In this document: piece by piece, positions 21,980 through 32,183 of the stretch
Layout: every line of letters begins with the position of its first letter
Numbering within the stretch: position 1 is the first letter of the stretch
Source: Desulfosoma caldarium
GTDB lineage: Bacteria > Desulfobacterota > Syntrophobacteria > Syntrophobacterales > DSM-9756
DNA: 64,000 bases
Direction: 5' to 3'
NCBI RefSeq assembly: GCF_003751385.1
Contig: NZ_RJVA01000001.1
Span: 1 to 64,000 of the forward strand
The notes under the pieces: model-generated
What the model was told of the DNA's origin: nothing
Database searches by the model: none
The model's input: only the letters and a program-made list of their open reading frames with translations
Made by a program: the position numbers and the translations under genes

Positions 21980-22002
21980 AAAAAAGCCGCTTGAATAGCG
22001 GC
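21980..22002 (-). terminator. Terminator of the TPP riboswitch
   Basis: Minus strand: a perfect 6-bp GC stem (21997-22002 with 21986-21991), then six U, 28 bases after the aptamer and about 70 bases before thiC. It implies control by premature termination when TPP is bound. Confidence 0.85.
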
Positions 22003-22029
22003 CGGCGGGATTCCGATGAGAAGCTCCGT

Positions 22030-22116
22030 TCGCCAATCCCTCCGCCAGCATGACCTGGATCAGGTTCAAGGGGTACCTTCTCAGCCCTCGCCTTTCTCGA
22101 GGACGCCCCCTGGCGA
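22030..22116 (-). promoter_or_regulatory. TPP riboswitch (THI box)
   Basis: The minus strand shows the THI-box core GGGCTGAGA, then ACCCCTTGAACCTGATCCAG and GTCATGCTGGCGGAGGGA. The P1 helix closes between 22111-22116 and 22030-22035 (TCGCCA with TGGCGA). It controls thiC-thi4 through the following terminator. Confidence 0.96.
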
Positions 22117-22150
22117 TCACACATATGTTTATCAAATCATAAACACCAAA

Positions 22151-22843
22151 TCAAACACAATCCTCCCCACCCAGCGGGGTGTCATCCGAATCCTCATGAC
22201 GGGAAGGGGTCATGCCGAGGGCCTTTAAGGCGCGAAGCATGGCCCTTTTATGCATGTGTCCAGCAAAATGTACAGGGCTTTTTCCATACAAAGGATCCCA
22301 TCCCGAAGGGTCGGCCACGCAAAAATACTGAACCTCCAGCCCAAACCGCACCGCCGCCTCCTCCACAGGCCAACCCTCCATTTTTTGCGCAGCCTCCCAG
22401 GTGGCTCCACACGGCGCACCCCGCCGCACCATAACCTTTTTCAGGCGCCCGTTTGCCACTTCAACCTCAATTTCCGGAGCACCAAACCGCTCCTCGTACA
22501 GCCCGAGCCGACCTGGCCGAGACAGGCCGCAGCAGGTGGGAGGAGTGTAGACGCCCAAGGCCTTCACTTTTTTGCCCGAGGCCACCACGGGAATCTTTAA
22601 CGCCGCGCATCTTTTGGCCAGATCCTCGGAGAGATCCGGATGTCTTAGATAGTCCAACACCAAATCTGCCCGAATGGTCTTGGGGAGATAGGGTTGTGTG
22701 TCATCCAAAACCGGAGGAAGAGGCTCATCGATATTGACAACCTCCAGGGCATACAGCCCATCGCCGTACTTTCGAACGCCCGCGATCTTCGGCTCTCCAC
22801 TGCCTCTTTGTTGAAAGACCCATATCTTCTGCGGCCGATTCAT
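22151..22843 (-). CDS. DUF166-family protein
   Basis: The 230-residue protein is mixed alpha/beta with an N-terminal strand ([18 protein letters not shown]), two conserved-looking Cys sites ([10 protein letters not shown] near 105 and RGAPCGATW near 145) and a late [15 protein letters not shown]. This resembles DUF166, a family best known from methanogens and some anaerobic bacteria, sometimes labelled thymidylate-synthase-related without proof. Its start overlaps the glnS stop by four bases (ATGA), so the two are translationally coupled. No catalytic function is assigned here. Confidence 0.55.
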   Translation of the reverse strand: MNRPQKIWVFQQRGSGEPKIAGVRKYGDGLYALEVVNIDEPLPPVLDDTQPYLPKTIRADLVLDYLRHPDLSEDLAKRCAALKIPVVASGKKVKALGVYTPPTCCGLSRPGRLGLYEERFGAPEIEVEVANGRLKKVMVRRGAPCGATWEAAQKMEGWPVEEAAVRFGLEVQYFCVADPSGWDPLYGKSPVHFAGHMHKRAMLRALKALGMTPSRHEDSDDTPLGGEDCV

Positions 22844-24561
22844 TTCGACTCCACCGAATGTCCCTGGTTTAGGGACTTTTCAATTTTAGCCCAGGTATCT
22901 TTGAGGGACACGATGCGATTGAAAACCAACCGCTGCGGAGAACTGTCTTGAGAGTCCAAACAAAAATATCCCAGTCGCTCGAACTGATACGGCCGCCCCA
23001 AAGGAGCGTCGCGCAAGCTGGGTTCCACCCGGCATTCTTCAAGCACTCGAAGGGACTCGGGATTAATATAGTCCAGAAAAGTTTTTCCGGGCTCCGTGTC
23101 ATTGGGGTTTTCTTTGGTGAACAGACGGTCGTAGAGGCGGACTTGAGCCGTCAACGCATGGCGCGCGGAAACCCAGTGAATGGTTCCCTTAACCTTGCGA
23201 CCATCGGGAGACCACCCGCCACGGGTGGCGGGGTCGTAAGTGCAGTGAATCTCCTGAATCTCTCCCGAGTGCGGATCCTTGACCACGTCCACGCACGTCA
23301 CATAGTACCCATATCGCAAACGCACCTCTCGTCCGGGAGCCAGGCGGAAATACTGCTTCGGCGGATCTTCTCGAAAGTCGTCCCGTTCGATGTACAGTTC
23401 CCGGCAAAAAGGCACGGTTCGAACCCCCATGGTGGGGTCTTCGGGATTGTTGATGGCCTCCAACGCCTCTGTTTTGTCTTTTGGGTAGTTCACAATCACC
23501 ATCTTCAGAGGGTGCAGCACGGCCATGACCCGTGGAGCTCTCTTGTTGAGATCTTCCCGCACACAGTGCTCCAACAGAGCCATGTCCACCATGCTGTCCC
23601 TTTTTGCCACGCCGATGAGTTCGCAAAACCTGCGAATGGCTTCGGGTGTGTAACCTCGACGGCGCAGGCCGGAAATGGTAGGCATTCGCGGATCGTTCCA
23701 GCCGTCCACCACGCCTTCCTGCACCAATTGGATCAGTTTGCGTTTGCTCAATACCGTGTAGCTCAGGTTCAAACGCGCAAACTCAATCTGCTGAGGATGA
23801 TAGAGGCCCAGAGTGTCCAGGAACCAGTCGTAAAGGGGACGATGATCTTCGAATTCCAACGTGCAGATGGAGTGGGTAATGCCTTCGATGGAATCGGACA
23901 AGCAGTGGGCAAAGTCGTACATGGGGTATACGCACCACGTGTCCCCCGTCCTGTGATGGGACGCTTTCTTGATACGGTAGATCACCGGATCGCGCATGTT
24001 GAGGTTGGGAGAAGCCATATCGATTTTGGCTCGTAGAACATGTTCACCTTCGTCAAATTCTCCGGCACGCATGCGATGAAAAAGATCTAAATTTTCTTCC
24101 ACGGACCGTTCCCTGTACGGACTGTTGCGTCCCGGTTCGGTGAGGGTTCCTCGATACTGGCGGATTTCTTCGGTGCTCAAACTATCCACATAAGCTTTTC
24201 CCAAACGAATAAGCTGCACGGCATACTCATAGAGTTGCTCAAAGTAATCCGATGTATAATACAACCGATCCCCCCAGTCAAAACCCAACCAGCGCACGTC
24301 TTCCTTGATGGATTCGACGTATTCCACGTCCTCCTTGGTCGGATTGGTGTCGTCAAAACGAAGATTGCACAACCCATTGTATTCCTGAGCCAAGCCGAAA
24401 TTCAGGCAGATGGATTTGGCGTGCCCGATATGCAGGTACCCGTTGGGTTCGGGAGGAAAACGCGTATGAACTCGCCCACCGTACTTGCCCGTTTTCAGAT
24501 CTTCTTCGATAATTTCTTTGATAAAGTTGGATGCCGTCGCGACCTGTTTTCCCGTGCTCAT
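22840..24561 (-). CDS. glnS: Glutaminyl-tRNA synthetase
   Basis: Charges tRNA-Gln directly. Class I motifs are HIGH within [20 protein letters not shown] (near residue 40) and [11 protein letters not shown] (KMSKS-type). A C-terminal anticodon-binding beta-barrel region follows. ATG at 24561 ([11 protein letters not shown]) lies right after GAGGGGGG; a slightly longer start at 24573 is possible, and the 24627 start is rejected. At 573 residues it is normal for GlnRS. A true GlnRS in a Desulfobacterota-like genome reflects descent from transferred eukaryotic-type enzymes (known for the family). The DUF166 gene follows with a 4-base overlap. Confidence 0.95.
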   Translation of the reverse strand: MSTGKQVATASNFIKEIIEEDLKTGKYGGRVHTRFPPEPNGYLHIGHAKSICLNFGLAQEYNGLCNLRFDDTNPTKEDVEYVESIKEDVRWLGFDWGDRLYYTSDYFEQLYEYAVQLIRLGKAYVDSLSTEEIRQYRGTLTEPGRNSPYRERSVEENLDLFHRMRAGEFDEGEHVLRAKIDMASPNLNMRDPVIYRIKKASHHRTGDTWCVYPMYDFAHCLSDSIEGITHSICTLEFEDHRPLYDWFLDTLGLYHPQQIEFARLNLSYTVLSKRKLIQLVQEGVVDGWNDPRMPTISGLRRRGYTPEAIRRFCELIGVAKRDSMVDMALLEHCVREDLNKRAPRVMAVLHPLKMVIVNYPKDKTEALEAINNPEDPTMGVRTVPFCRELYIERDDFREDPPKQYFRLAPGREVRLRYGYYVTCVDVVKDPHSGEIQEIHCTYDPATRGGWSPDGRKVKGTIHWVSARHALTAQVRLYDRLFTKENPNDTEPGKTFLDYINPESLRVLEECRVEPSLRDAPLGRPYQFERLGYFCLDSQDSSPQRLVFNRIVSLKDTWAKIEKSLNQGHSVESK

Positions 24562-24569
24562 ACCCCCCC

Positions 24570-25142
24570 TCATAGAGAAAGAACGCCTGAGACCCCGGGG
24601 TCTCGAGTCCATAGAAAAAACTTCCATAAAGCGGCAATAATCAGGGCATGAGAAATCTTGCCCTGCTCGACAAAGCCGGGGATCTCACTTATGGCATAGG
24701 TAACCACTTCAATATCTTCCATGGCATCAGGTTGTGGATCCTTGTGCGGTGCGGCATTCAGAGCAACAAAAGTATAGCAGCGGTTGTCTTGAATGGCCGG
24801 ATTGGGAAAAGTGAAGCCAAGGCACAAAAACAATTCGGCCGTATAGCCGGTTTCTTCCAACAACTCGCGCCGTGCCGCCGTTTCCGGGCTGTCACCTTTT
24901 TCCACCACGCCTCCAGGAATTTCCAACGTCTCTTCTCGAACGCCATGGCGCCACTGGCGCACGAAAACCACGTGCCGTTTGGCTGTGACGGCAATAACAT
25001 TCACCCAATCGGGAGCTTCCAGGACGTAGACGTCATGTTCCTTTCCTGTCCTGGGAGAAACCACTCGGTCTCGACGAAAGCCGAAAAGGGAGGAACCTTT
25101 GAGGCGTTCGCTACCCAATATGGGCCACGCTCGAACGTTCAT
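24570..25142 (-). CDS. NUDIX hydrolase, ADP-ribose pyrophosphatase type
   Basis: Hydrolyses nucleoside diphosphates linked to another group; ADP-ribose is the likely substrate by similarity. The full Nudix box [23 protein letters not shown] runs from about residue 79 to 100, with the GGVVE, REL and EE residues intact. Upstream strands ([21 protein letters not shown]) match ADPR pyrophosphatases. The start is ATG at 25142 with AAGAGGAAG upstream; a GTG at 25163 is the alternative. It ends 8 bases before the glnS start, so they are probably co-transcribed. Confidence 0.85.
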   Translation of the reverse strand: MNVRAWPILGSERLKGSSLFGFRRDRVVSPRTGKEHDVYVLEAPDWVNVIAVTAKRHVVFVRQWRHGVREETLEIPGGVVEKGDSPETAARRELLEETGYTAELFLCLGFTFPNPAIQDNRCYTFVALNAAPHKDPQPDAMEDIEVVTYAISEIPGFVEQGKISHALIIAALWKFFLWTRDPGVSGVLSL

Positions 25143-25213
25143 GAAACGCTTCCTCTTGAGCACCGCGGCACAGACCCAACAGGCCAGGCCTTAGGCGAAC
25201 AGGCTTTCGAGAG

Positions 25214-25858
25214 CTAGCCTTCAACCACGTGACACACGATCACCAAGTCACCCGCCGGCCCACCCGGTCGAAATCGATCCCCCGCCGCAGGGATTCTCAG
25301 CCGCATCTCGTGCACACATCCGGCCGGAATCGCCACAGTGACCGTGCACAATTCCAAGATTTCCCCGCTCCCACCGCAGCGTTGGCAGACCTTAGTCCCG
25401 GTTCCATGGCCATTTGGGGCGCATTCCGGGCAAAATACGCTGCGCTCATACGAGATTTTCTCTTGAGTTCCCGAAATGGCCTTGTTTCGGGGAATCTCTA
25501 GGTCATACCGAAGGTCCACGCGGGGTTGATAGAAGTCGTGGCGGGGTGCTCCACCCAAAAGGTCTTGGAATACCTCGGAGACGGCTTCGGCCATGCCCCA
25601 TGACCAATGAAACACAGACTGCCGCGTGCCGTTGCTTCGATTGGTGTAACCGCACTGCTGATCGTAGAGACGTCTTTTTTCCGGGTCCGAAAGCACTTCG
25701 TAAGCATCGAGAACTCGCCGAAATTTTTCCGCAACTTCAGCGCATCCGGGGTTGACGTCAGGATGCCATCGCAGCGCTTGACGGCGAAAGGCACCCTTAA
25801 TCTCTTCTTGGGATGCCTTGGTGGACACACCTAGTATGCTATAATAGCACTCTCTCAT
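25214..25858 (-). CDS. J-domain protein with shortened zinc-finger region
   Basis: DnaK co-chaperone type. A complete J domain occupies residues 1-~65, with HPD near 32-34 ([10 protein letters not shown]). Residues ~75-135 have no G/F-rich spacer. Then come one degenerate Cys pair (FCPEC) and one good CxxCxGxG repeat (CQRCGGSG), where full DnaJ has four repeats. The C-terminus is a substrate-binding-like beta segment ([20 protein letters not shown]) that stops early. At 214 residues it is far shorter than DnaJ (~370). The start MRECYYSIL has AAGGA upstream; a GTG seven codons earlier is possible. It is probably a specialised J protein; the frame is intact. Confidence 0.75.
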   Translation of the reverse strand: MRECYYSILGVSTKASQEEIKGAFRRQALRWHPDVNPGCAEVAEKFRRVLDAYEVLSDPEKRRLYDQQCGYTNRSNGTRQSVFHWSWGMAEAVSEVFQDLLGGAPRHDFYQPRVDLRYDLEIPRNKAISGTQEKISYERSVFCPECAPNGHGTGTKVCQRCGGSGEILELCTVTVAIPAGCVHEMRLRIPAAGDRFRPGGPAGDLVIVCHVVEG

Positions 25859-25996
25859 ATCTCGCAGTTCCTTGGACACAGCAAGTGCGTCATGCTTTCA
25901 AACCCTGCAGCCGCCTCAATCGGCGAACGCAAGGGATCATAATGCGGCTGCCCTCTGAAAACAAGCCGCAACTGGGGGAAAGGAGACAGTAGCTCC

Positions 25997-27526
25997 ATGG
26001 TGGCCAAGACGTTTGCTTTGGGCGTTTTGGGAATTCAAGCCTTCCTGGTGGAAGTGGAAGTGGATGTGGCCTCCGGGCTTCCTTCCTTTACCGTAGTGGG
26101 GCTTCCCGACAACATTGTTCGAGAAAGCAAAGAACGGGTCAAAAGTGCGCTGCTCAACTGTGGTTATCCTTTTCCCATGGACCGCGTCACAGTGAATCTG
26201 GCACCGGCCCATCTACGCAAGGAGGGAGCCGCCTTTGACTTGCCCATCGCCATCGGCGTGCTGGCCGCCTCCGGATTTTTGGACCCTATGGCCGTGGCTC
26301 GGCCCATCCTTGTGGGAGAACTTTCCTTGGACGGCCGCGTTAAGGCAGTCTCTGGCTGTCTTCCCATGGCCATACGAGCCCGGGAGCTGCGCCGAGAGAT
26401 GTTGATCGTTCCGGTGGACAATGCCCGGGAAGCGGCTGTTGTGGATGGAACACAGGTTTTTCCTGTTCGTCACCTGGCGGAGGTGGTGGAGCACTTTCGA
26501 GGTGCCCGTCCCCTGACTCGGCTGAACATTCCTCGCGCCGACCTACTTTCTATGAGTGAGGACAATTCGCTCGATCTGGCGGATGTGAAGGGGCAGGAGC
26601 ATGCCAAGAGGGCTTTGGAGGTGGCGGCGGCCGGTTCGCATAACCTTATGCTCATCGGGCCGCCGGGATCCGGTAAGACCATGCTGGCGCAGCGCCTGCC
26701 CACGATTCTTCCCCCCTTGAGCCTGGAAGAATCTCTGGAAACTTCCCAGATTTACAGCGTAGCCGGCCTGCTTCGCGATCAGCCGCTTCTTGCGCGCCGT
26801 CCCTTTCGCCATCCTCACCACACCATCTCCGATGCTGGGCTCATCGGCGGAGGCCATGTGCCTCGACCGGGCGAGGTGAGCCTTGCCCACCATGGTGTCC
26901 TTTTTCTTGATGAATTTCCGGAATTTCGTCGAAACGTGATCGACCTTTTGCGCCAGCCCTTGGAAGACGGCCACGTGACCATAGCGCGAGCCGCCATGAC
27001 CCTGACCTATCCGGCTCGGTTCACGCTCGTCGCCGCCATGAACCCCTGTCCGTGCGGCTTCGCCGGAGACACTCGAAAGCCCTGTCGATGCTCGTCCTTG
27101 GAAATTCAACGCTATCGAAACCGCATCTCCGGACCGATTTTGGACCGCATCGACTTGCATGTGGACGTTCCAGCCGTGTCCGTGGAAGATCTGCAAGGGA
27201 CATCCCGCTGTGAATCGTCCCATGACGTGCGGCAACGTGTCATGGCGGCTCGAGAACGCCAGAGGGCTCGATTTCGCCGAACCAACCTCCACGCCAATGC
27301 GGCCATGGGGCCCAGGGAAGTGGAACGATACTGCACACTGGATTCCCAGGGAAAACGCCTTCTTCAGGAGGCTATAGCCACCCTACATCTCAGTGCCCGC
27401 GCCTACCACAGAATTCTCAAGGTGGCCCGAACCATTGCGGATCTTGAAGGATCCGAGACTATGGCCCATCACCATCTGCTCGAAGCAGTGCAATATCGAA
27501 CCCTGGACCGAACCTTTTGGTCGTAA
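25997..27526 (+). CDS. YifB/ComM-family Mg-chelatase-like AAA+ ATPase
   Basis: Homologues (ComM/RadD-like branch-migration helicase of naturally competent bacteria) promote strand integration during transformation. The 509 residues show an N-terminal Lon-protease-like fold (FTVVGLPDNIVRESKERVKS), a Walker A GPPGSGKTML near residue 220, Walker B GVLFLDEFPEF and a C-terminal Mg-chelatase domain (RYCTLDSQGKRLLQEAI). AAAGGAGA lies upstream of the ATG. It is divergent from the J-domain gene. The competence role is by homology only; no other competence gene is in the window. Confidence 0.88.
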   Translation: MVAKTFALGVLGIQAFLVEVEVDVASGLPSFTVVGLPDNIVRESKERVKSALLNCGYPFPMDRVTVNLAPAHLRKEGAAFDLPIAIGVLAASGFLDPMAVARPILVGELSLDGRVKAVSGCLPMAIRARELRREMLIVPVDNAREAAVVDGTQVFPVRHLAEVVEHFRGARPLTRLNIPRADLLSMSEDNSLDLADVKGQEHAKRALEVAAAGSHNLMLIGPPGSGKTMLAQRLPTILPPLSLEESLETSQIYSVAGLLRDQPLLARRPFRHPHHTISDAGLIGGGHVPRPGEVSLAHHGVLFLDEFPEFRRNVIDLLRQPLEDGHVTIARAAMTLTYPARFTLVAAMNPCPCGFAGDTRKPCRCSSLEIQRYRNRISGPILDRIDLHVDVPAVSVEDLQGTSRCESSHDVRQRVMAARERQRARFRRTNLHANAAMGPREVERYCTLDSQGKRLLQEAIATLHLSARAYHRILKVARTIADLEGSETMAHHHLLEAVQYRTLDRTFWS

Positions 27527-27628
27527 AACCGAAGATTCTTACTTTCCCTGGAACCTATTTCTGGCTAGCATAGCAATACTGGCTCAAAATCATCGGCAAA
27601 CATCAGGGATACTGAAAAGCGATCGACC

Positions 27629-30037
27629 ATGGAGTACCGAAAGACAAACCCCTCCCAACATGGTTTTCCTCCTTTGCAGCGCCCCTACCGCGTGGGCAAA
27701 CTTATTGCCGCCGGGGCCGTCCTGCTGATTTCTGGAACGCTGGCGCTTTTGGCAGCCACCGCGGCCTACTTTCAGCTAGAACGATCTCTGCCCAGCATTC
27801 AGTCCTTGCGCGATTACCGGCCCTCCATCGTCACCACCATGTATGCGGCGGATGGCACGGTGATCGGAGAATTTGCCGCCGAACGCCGATACGTTCGCCA
27901 TCTTGAAGAATTCCCTCGCCACGTGATCCTGGCCTTTCTTGCGGCTGAAGACGCCAACTTTTACGAGCACAAGGGCCTGGACTTCGGGGGCATTGTTCGT
28001 GCCATGATTAAGAACATTGAGGCAGGGGGCATCGTTCAGGGCGGCAGCACCATCACGCAGCAGGTCGTTAAGACGTTCCTCTTGTCCCCGGAACGCACTT
28101 GGGTGCGTAAGCTCAAAGAGGCTATTTTGGCGTACCGCATCGACCGTTCCATGACCAAGAACGAAATACTCTACTTGTATCTCAACCAAATCTATCTAGG
28201 CGCCGGCGCCTACGGCGTGGAAGCCGCCGCACGCACCTATTTCGGCATCGGCGCGCGGGATCTGAGCATCGCTCAAGCTGCCCTTCTTGCCGGTCTACCT
28301 AAAGCTCCAAGCCGATACAGCCCTTTTCAGAACATGGACAAGGCTCTGAAACGACAACACTATGTTCTGGACCGCATGGTGGAGGTCGGTTTCCTTTCCC
28401 AGGAAGAGGCCTTGCGGGCCCGCCAAGAACCTTTACATCTCATGGAGCCCCCCGCAAGGGCTACCTATCCCATGAACAGTTTTACGGAAGAAGTGCGACG
28501 CCTCATGGAGCAAAAGTACGGGGCTCGCATGCTTTACCGAGAAGGTTTATCCATCCACACCACCATGGACGTGCACGCGCAACGTCTGGCCGAAAAGGCC
28601 ATTGTGGAAGGACTCCGCCAGTTGGACAAGAGGCACGGGTATCGAGGTCCGCACGGGCACGTGGCGGATTCCGAAGCCGCCGATTTTTCTGAGGTTTTGG
28701 CAAAGAGATATGCCACTCTGAGCTCGGGCGACGTGGTGGAAGCGATGGTGATGGGCTGTGAGTCCCAAAAACGCCGGTGCCGACTCGATCTTGGAGCACA
28801 ACGGAGCGCCGTGCTGAACCTCAAGGCCGCACCATGGGCGGCCGGCTATTTCTCGTCGAGACGCCACCTTTTTTCCAAAGGGGACCTCATCTGGGTGCGT
28901 GTGGAAGCGCAAGGTTCCGACACGACCCCGTGGCTCGTTTCTTTGGAACAAGAGCCGCAAACCGAAGGCGCCCTGCTGGCCATGAATCCTCAGACGGGAC
29001 GCGTGGTGTGCATGGTCGGCGGTAAGGATTTTTCCAAGAGCCAATTCAACCGAGCAACCCAAGCCTATCGCCAACCGGGCTCCGCCTTTAAGCCCATCAT
29101 CTATGCTACGGCCTTGGAAAAAGGTTCCACCGAGTCATCCATGCTCATCGATTCGCCCATCATCAAAGAAGACCCGAGCCTGGTGGGGCCATGGAAACCT
29201 GCCAACTACGACAATGCTTTTTGGGGGCCCATCACACTGCGCGACGCCTTGATTCATTCACGCAATGTGGTGGCTATTAAACTTTTGGAAAGCGTGGGCA
29301 TTCATGAGGTGCATGAGATGGCGCGGCGGCTGGGCATTCGATCCCCATTGACTCCAACCCTTTCCTTGGCTTTGGGCGCTTCAGGCGTCAGTCTGTGGGA
29401 ACTGGTCACCGCCTATTCGGCCTTTGCCGCTCAAGGCCTGCGGGTCGAACCCTACATGGTGGAAGCCGTCTATGACCGCAACGGACGGCTTCTGGAAAAG
29501 CACCAGGTCCGCCAAGAAAGAGCTTTGTCCGCCCAAACGGCCTACATAATCACCGATATCCTACAGGGGGTGATCCGAGAAGGCACGGGGCGCTCGGTGC
29601 GAAGCATTAATAGACCGGCGGCGGGAAAGACGGGAACCACCAATGAGATGAAAGACGCATGGTTTGTGGGCTATACGCCGGAACTGCTTACAGGGGTCTG
29701 GGTGGGCCACGATGACCATCGCCTGTCCTTGGGACCCAAGGAAACGGGCGGCAGAGCGGCTGCGCCCATTTGGCTGAGCTTCATGCAAGAGTATCTGCGG
29801 GAGACCCCGGCGGAAAACTTTCCCGTTCCGGAAAACATCGTCTTTGCGAAAATCCCTAGTAAATCTAATAAGTCTCAGGCCGAAAGGGGCCGAGAAACCT
29901 TTGCCGCTTTCGTGGAAGGCACGCAACCTAAGGGGCCTCAAGACATGCCGTTCTTGGAGGGGCCCTCGAGCGAAAGCGCCGCCGAAATCACATCCGGTTC
30001 TTTCTTTAAATCCGATCTGTTTTGGGGCAACAATTGA
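27629..30037 (+). CDS. mrcA: Penicillin-binding protein 1A (bifunctional)
   Basis: Class A PBP that polymerises and cross-links peptidoglycan. A membrane helix (about 25-50) is followed by the GT51 glycosyltransferase domain (FLAAEDANFYEHKGLDFGGI with catalytic Glu, GGSTITQQVVK, EAILAYRIDRSMTKNEIL). The transpeptidase domain follows, with SxxK (PGSAFKP), SRN (HSRNVVAIKLL) and KTGTTNEMKDAWF. At 802 residues it is full length. The ribosome site is poor. The last 16 bases overlap a longer in-frame extension of the helicase gene downstream, which suggests one transcript. Confidence 0.94.
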   Translation: MEYRKTNPSQHGFPPLQRPYRVGKLIAAGAVLLISGTLALLAATAAYFQLERSLPSIQSLRDYRPSIVTTMYAADGTVIGEFAAERRYVRHLEEFPRHVILAFLAAEDANFYEHKGLDFGGIVRAMIKNIEAGGIVQGGSTITQQVVKTFLLSPERTWVRKLKEAILAYRIDRSMTKNEILYLYLNQIYLGAGAYGVEAAARTYFGIGARDLSIAQAALLAGLPKAPSRYSPFQNMDKALKRQHYVLDRMVEVGFLSQEEALRARQEPLHLMEPPARATYPMNSFTEEVRRLMEQKYGARMLYREGLSIHTTMDVHAQRLAEKAIVEGLRQLDKRHGYRGPHGHVADSEAADFSEVLAKRYATLSSGDVVEAMVMGCESQKRRCRLDLGAQRSAVLNLKAAPWAAGYFSSRRHLFSKGDLIWVRVEAQGSDTTPWLVSLEQEPQTEGALLAMNPQTGRVVCMVGGKDFSKSQFNRATQAYRQPGSAFKPIIYATALEKGSTESSMLIDSPIIKEDPSLVGPWKPANYDNAFWGPITLRDALIHSRNVVAIKLLESVGIHEVHEMARRLGIRSPLTPTLSLALGASGVSLWELVTAYSAFAAQGLRVEPYMVEAVYDRNGRLLEKHQVRQERALSAQTAYIITDILQGVIREGTGRSVRSINRPAAGKTGTTNEMKDAWFVGYTPELLTGVWVGHDDHRLSLGPKETGGRAAAPIWLSFMQEYLRETPAENFPVPENIVFAKIPSKSNKSQAERGRETFAAFVEGTQPKGPQDMPFLEGPSSESAAEITSGSFFKSDLFWGNN

Positions 30038-30045
30038 AACCGACC

Positions 30046-32031
30046 ATGCCTGAAGGCCTTTCCCTGGAGTCTTTTTTCTCTTCGAGCGGCCTCCTTTCCG
30101 GCTTGTTGGCTCGATATGAGCACAGGCCGTCGCAGGCGGCCATGGCCAAGGCAGTGTGGCAAAGCTATATGGATGGCGTGCCCCTGGTGGTGGAAGCCGG
30201 CACGGGCACCGGCAAGACCTTTGCCTACCTCATTCCGGCGCTCTTGAGCGGCCGAAAAACCGTGGTGTCCACAGCCACCAAGGCGCTTCAGGACCAGATT
30301 CTCGACCAGGACATTCCTTTCCTCACGCGTCATTTTTTTCCACAAGCCCGCGTGTGTTCCCTCAAGGGCCGCAAAAATTACCTCTGTCTGCGGCGGTTTA
30401 GGGAATTTGCCCACCAGCCGTCGTTCTTGAACCCTCACGAGGCCAAACTTTTCGGCGCACTGCATCAATGGGCCGCGGAAACGAAAACCGGAGACCGCTC
30501 GGAGCTGGACTGGCTTCCGGATCACTATCAAGCCTGGAATGAGATCACCGCAGGGGCAGAACAGTGCCTGAACCAGCAATGTCCCCATTACGGGCAATGT
30601 TTCGTTCAAAAAAGTCGCCTTCAGGCCGCCAAAGCCGACCTTCTCATCGTCAACCATCACTTGTTTTTCGCCTCCCTCACCATGGAAGATCGTGGGTCGG
30701 GGGATTTCCTGTCCGCTTTTCCTGCGGTAATCTTTGATGAAGCTCACCATGTGGAGGATGTGGCCGGCTTGTTTTTTGGCCATCAATTCTCAAGCTGGTC
30801 GGTGGCCGAATTGACTCGCGACGTTCTTCGAGCCTTGGCCCATGCAAAGGTTTCAGCGGATTTTCGAAAAAACATAGCCTCCGCACTGGAACATCTGGGT
30901 CGACGGACCAGAGAGGCGGCTAAGATCCTCAGCGCGGCCGCTGGACCTTTGAGCATGCGCCAACGCCTGGACCTCGGCGCACCCACATCGCCTCTTCCAG
31001 CATGCGCAGCGGCACTTCGCGAAGCTTTGAAAAACCTTGGCCAGCTTGTCCAACAGCAGGCTGGCGTCTCACCCCTCTGGGAATCCTTGGAAGCGCGGTG
31101 CCGTGCTCTGGACTGGAACCTGGAGCAGATCCTCGGCCAGGAAGATCCGCACTTGACCCATTGGTACGAAGTTCACAATCACCCCGTGGGATTTACATTG
31201 CGCGCCACTCCCTTGGATGTCGCGCCCATTCTTTTGGAAAAGCTTTTCCATCCAAAGGAAACGGTGATTCTCACGTCAGCCACCCTGGCTACGGTAGAAA
31301 GCAAACGCCCCAGCTTTCACTACATTCGGGAACGCCTGGGTGTTCCACATGAGGGGCGCGAACTTCAGGTACCCTCTCCCTTTGCCTTTGAAAAACAGGC
31401 CGCCCTTTACATTCCCAAGCCTTTTCCTTTTCCCCATGAGCCCTCATTTTGTCAAGCCATGGCCCGGGAAGCGCTCAAAATCATGGACAAGACCCAAGGG
31501 CGCGCTCTTTTTCTCTTTACGAGCTACCGTCACATGCACGAGACGTATCGCCTTTTGGCCGACCAATTGCCGTTCCTGCTGTTGTGTCAAGGGGAAAAAC
31601 CCAAAAGAAAACTCCTTTCTCAGTTCAAAGAGGATACGCACTCGGTGCTTTTGGCCACCTATTCATTTTGGGAAGGTATCGACGTGCCAGGACACAGCCT
31701 AAGCTGCGTGCTCATCGACAAACTCCCCTTTGACGTTCCTAATGATCCCATCACTGCTTCACGGGTGGAAAGACTTTCCCAGGCTGGACACAATGCCTTC
31801 TATCGCTATCAAGTGCCTCGAGCCGTTCTGCAGCTCAAACAGGGCTTCGGCCGTCTGATTCGATCTAGGCAGGACAAGGGCGTGCTGGTGCTCTTTGACA
31901 CGCGGGTTCTGACCAAGCCCTACGGGCGTATCTTCTTGGAGAGCCTTCCCGCAATGCCCATCGTCCATCGCCTGGACGCCATACCGGAGCATCTTCTATC
32001 TTTGAAGGATCTTAACAGTTCGAATTCATAA
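30046..32031 (+). CDS. DinG/XPD-type superfamily 2 helicase
   Basis: ATP-dependent 5'-3' DNA helicase family. Walker A is VEAGTGTGKTFAYLIP (near residue 55) and the DEAH box is AVIFDEAHHVEDVA. Between them are four Cys in iron-sulfur arrangement (LCLRRF, then CLNQQCPHYGQC), as in XPD and DinG. Motif V/VI appears as TYSFWEGIDVPGHSL and LKQGFGRLIRSRQDKG. The start is set at the ATG 30046; TTG at 30034 or 30022 would overlap mrcA, and no choice has a clear ribosome site. Roles in R-loop or damage repair are inferred from homologues. Confidence 0.88.
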   Translation: MPEGLSLESFFSSSGLLSGLLARYEHRPSQAAMAKAVWQSYMDGVPLVVEAGTGTGKTFAYLIPALLSGRKTVVSTATKALQDQILDQDIPFLTRHFFPQARVCSLKGRKNYLCLRRFREFAHQPSFLNPHEAKLFGALHQWAAETKTGDRSELDWLPDHYQAWNEITAGAEQCLNQQCPHYGQCFVQKSRLQAAKADLLIVNHHLFFASLTMEDRGSGDFLSAFPAVIFDEAHHVEDVAGLFFGHQFSSWSVAELTRDVLRALAHAKVSADFRKNIASALEHLGRRTREAAKILSAAAGPLSMRQRLDLGAPTSPLPACAAALREALKNLGQLVQQQAGVSPLWESLEARCRALDWNLEQILGQEDPHLTHWYEVHNHPVGFTLRATPLDVAPILLEKLFHPKETVILTSATLATVESKRPSFHYIRERLGVPHEGRELQVPSPFAFEKQAALYIPKPFPFPHEPSFCQAMAREALKIMDKTQGRALFLFTSYRHMHETYRLLADQLPFLLLCQGEKPKRKLLSQFKEDTHSVLLATYSFWEGIDVPGHSLSCVLIDKLPFDVPNDPITASRVERLSQAGHNAFYRYQVPRAVLQLKQGFGRLIRSRQDKGVLVLFDTRVLTKPYGRIFLESLPAMPIVHRLDAIPEHLLSLKDLNSSNS

Positions 32032-32069
32032 ACCAACTCCCTAAAATCTTGCCAAAAAAGAAGTGCGCC

Positions 32070-32099
32070 TGGGTTTTGCTTTTAAAGATTGGTTATAAT
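32070..32099 (+). promoter_or_regulatory. Possible promoter of the stress-protein gene
   Basis: A perfect TATAAT (32094-32099) lies 85 bases upstream of the ATG at 32184. The -35 position (TGGGTT, 18-base spacer) is poor, so this is weakly supported. Confidence 0.3.
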
Positions 32100-32183
32100 T
32101 CATCAAGGCAGACCCAAGGATTCGTTGGATTCTTCTGGCTCATTGACGGCCAAGGCAACCACGATTGAAAAGGAGGGGACGCG

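Noticed and set aside
22948-24036. 362-residue plus-strand frame opposite glnS
   Set aside because: It lies wholly inside the well-supported glnS gene on the other strand and has no domain.
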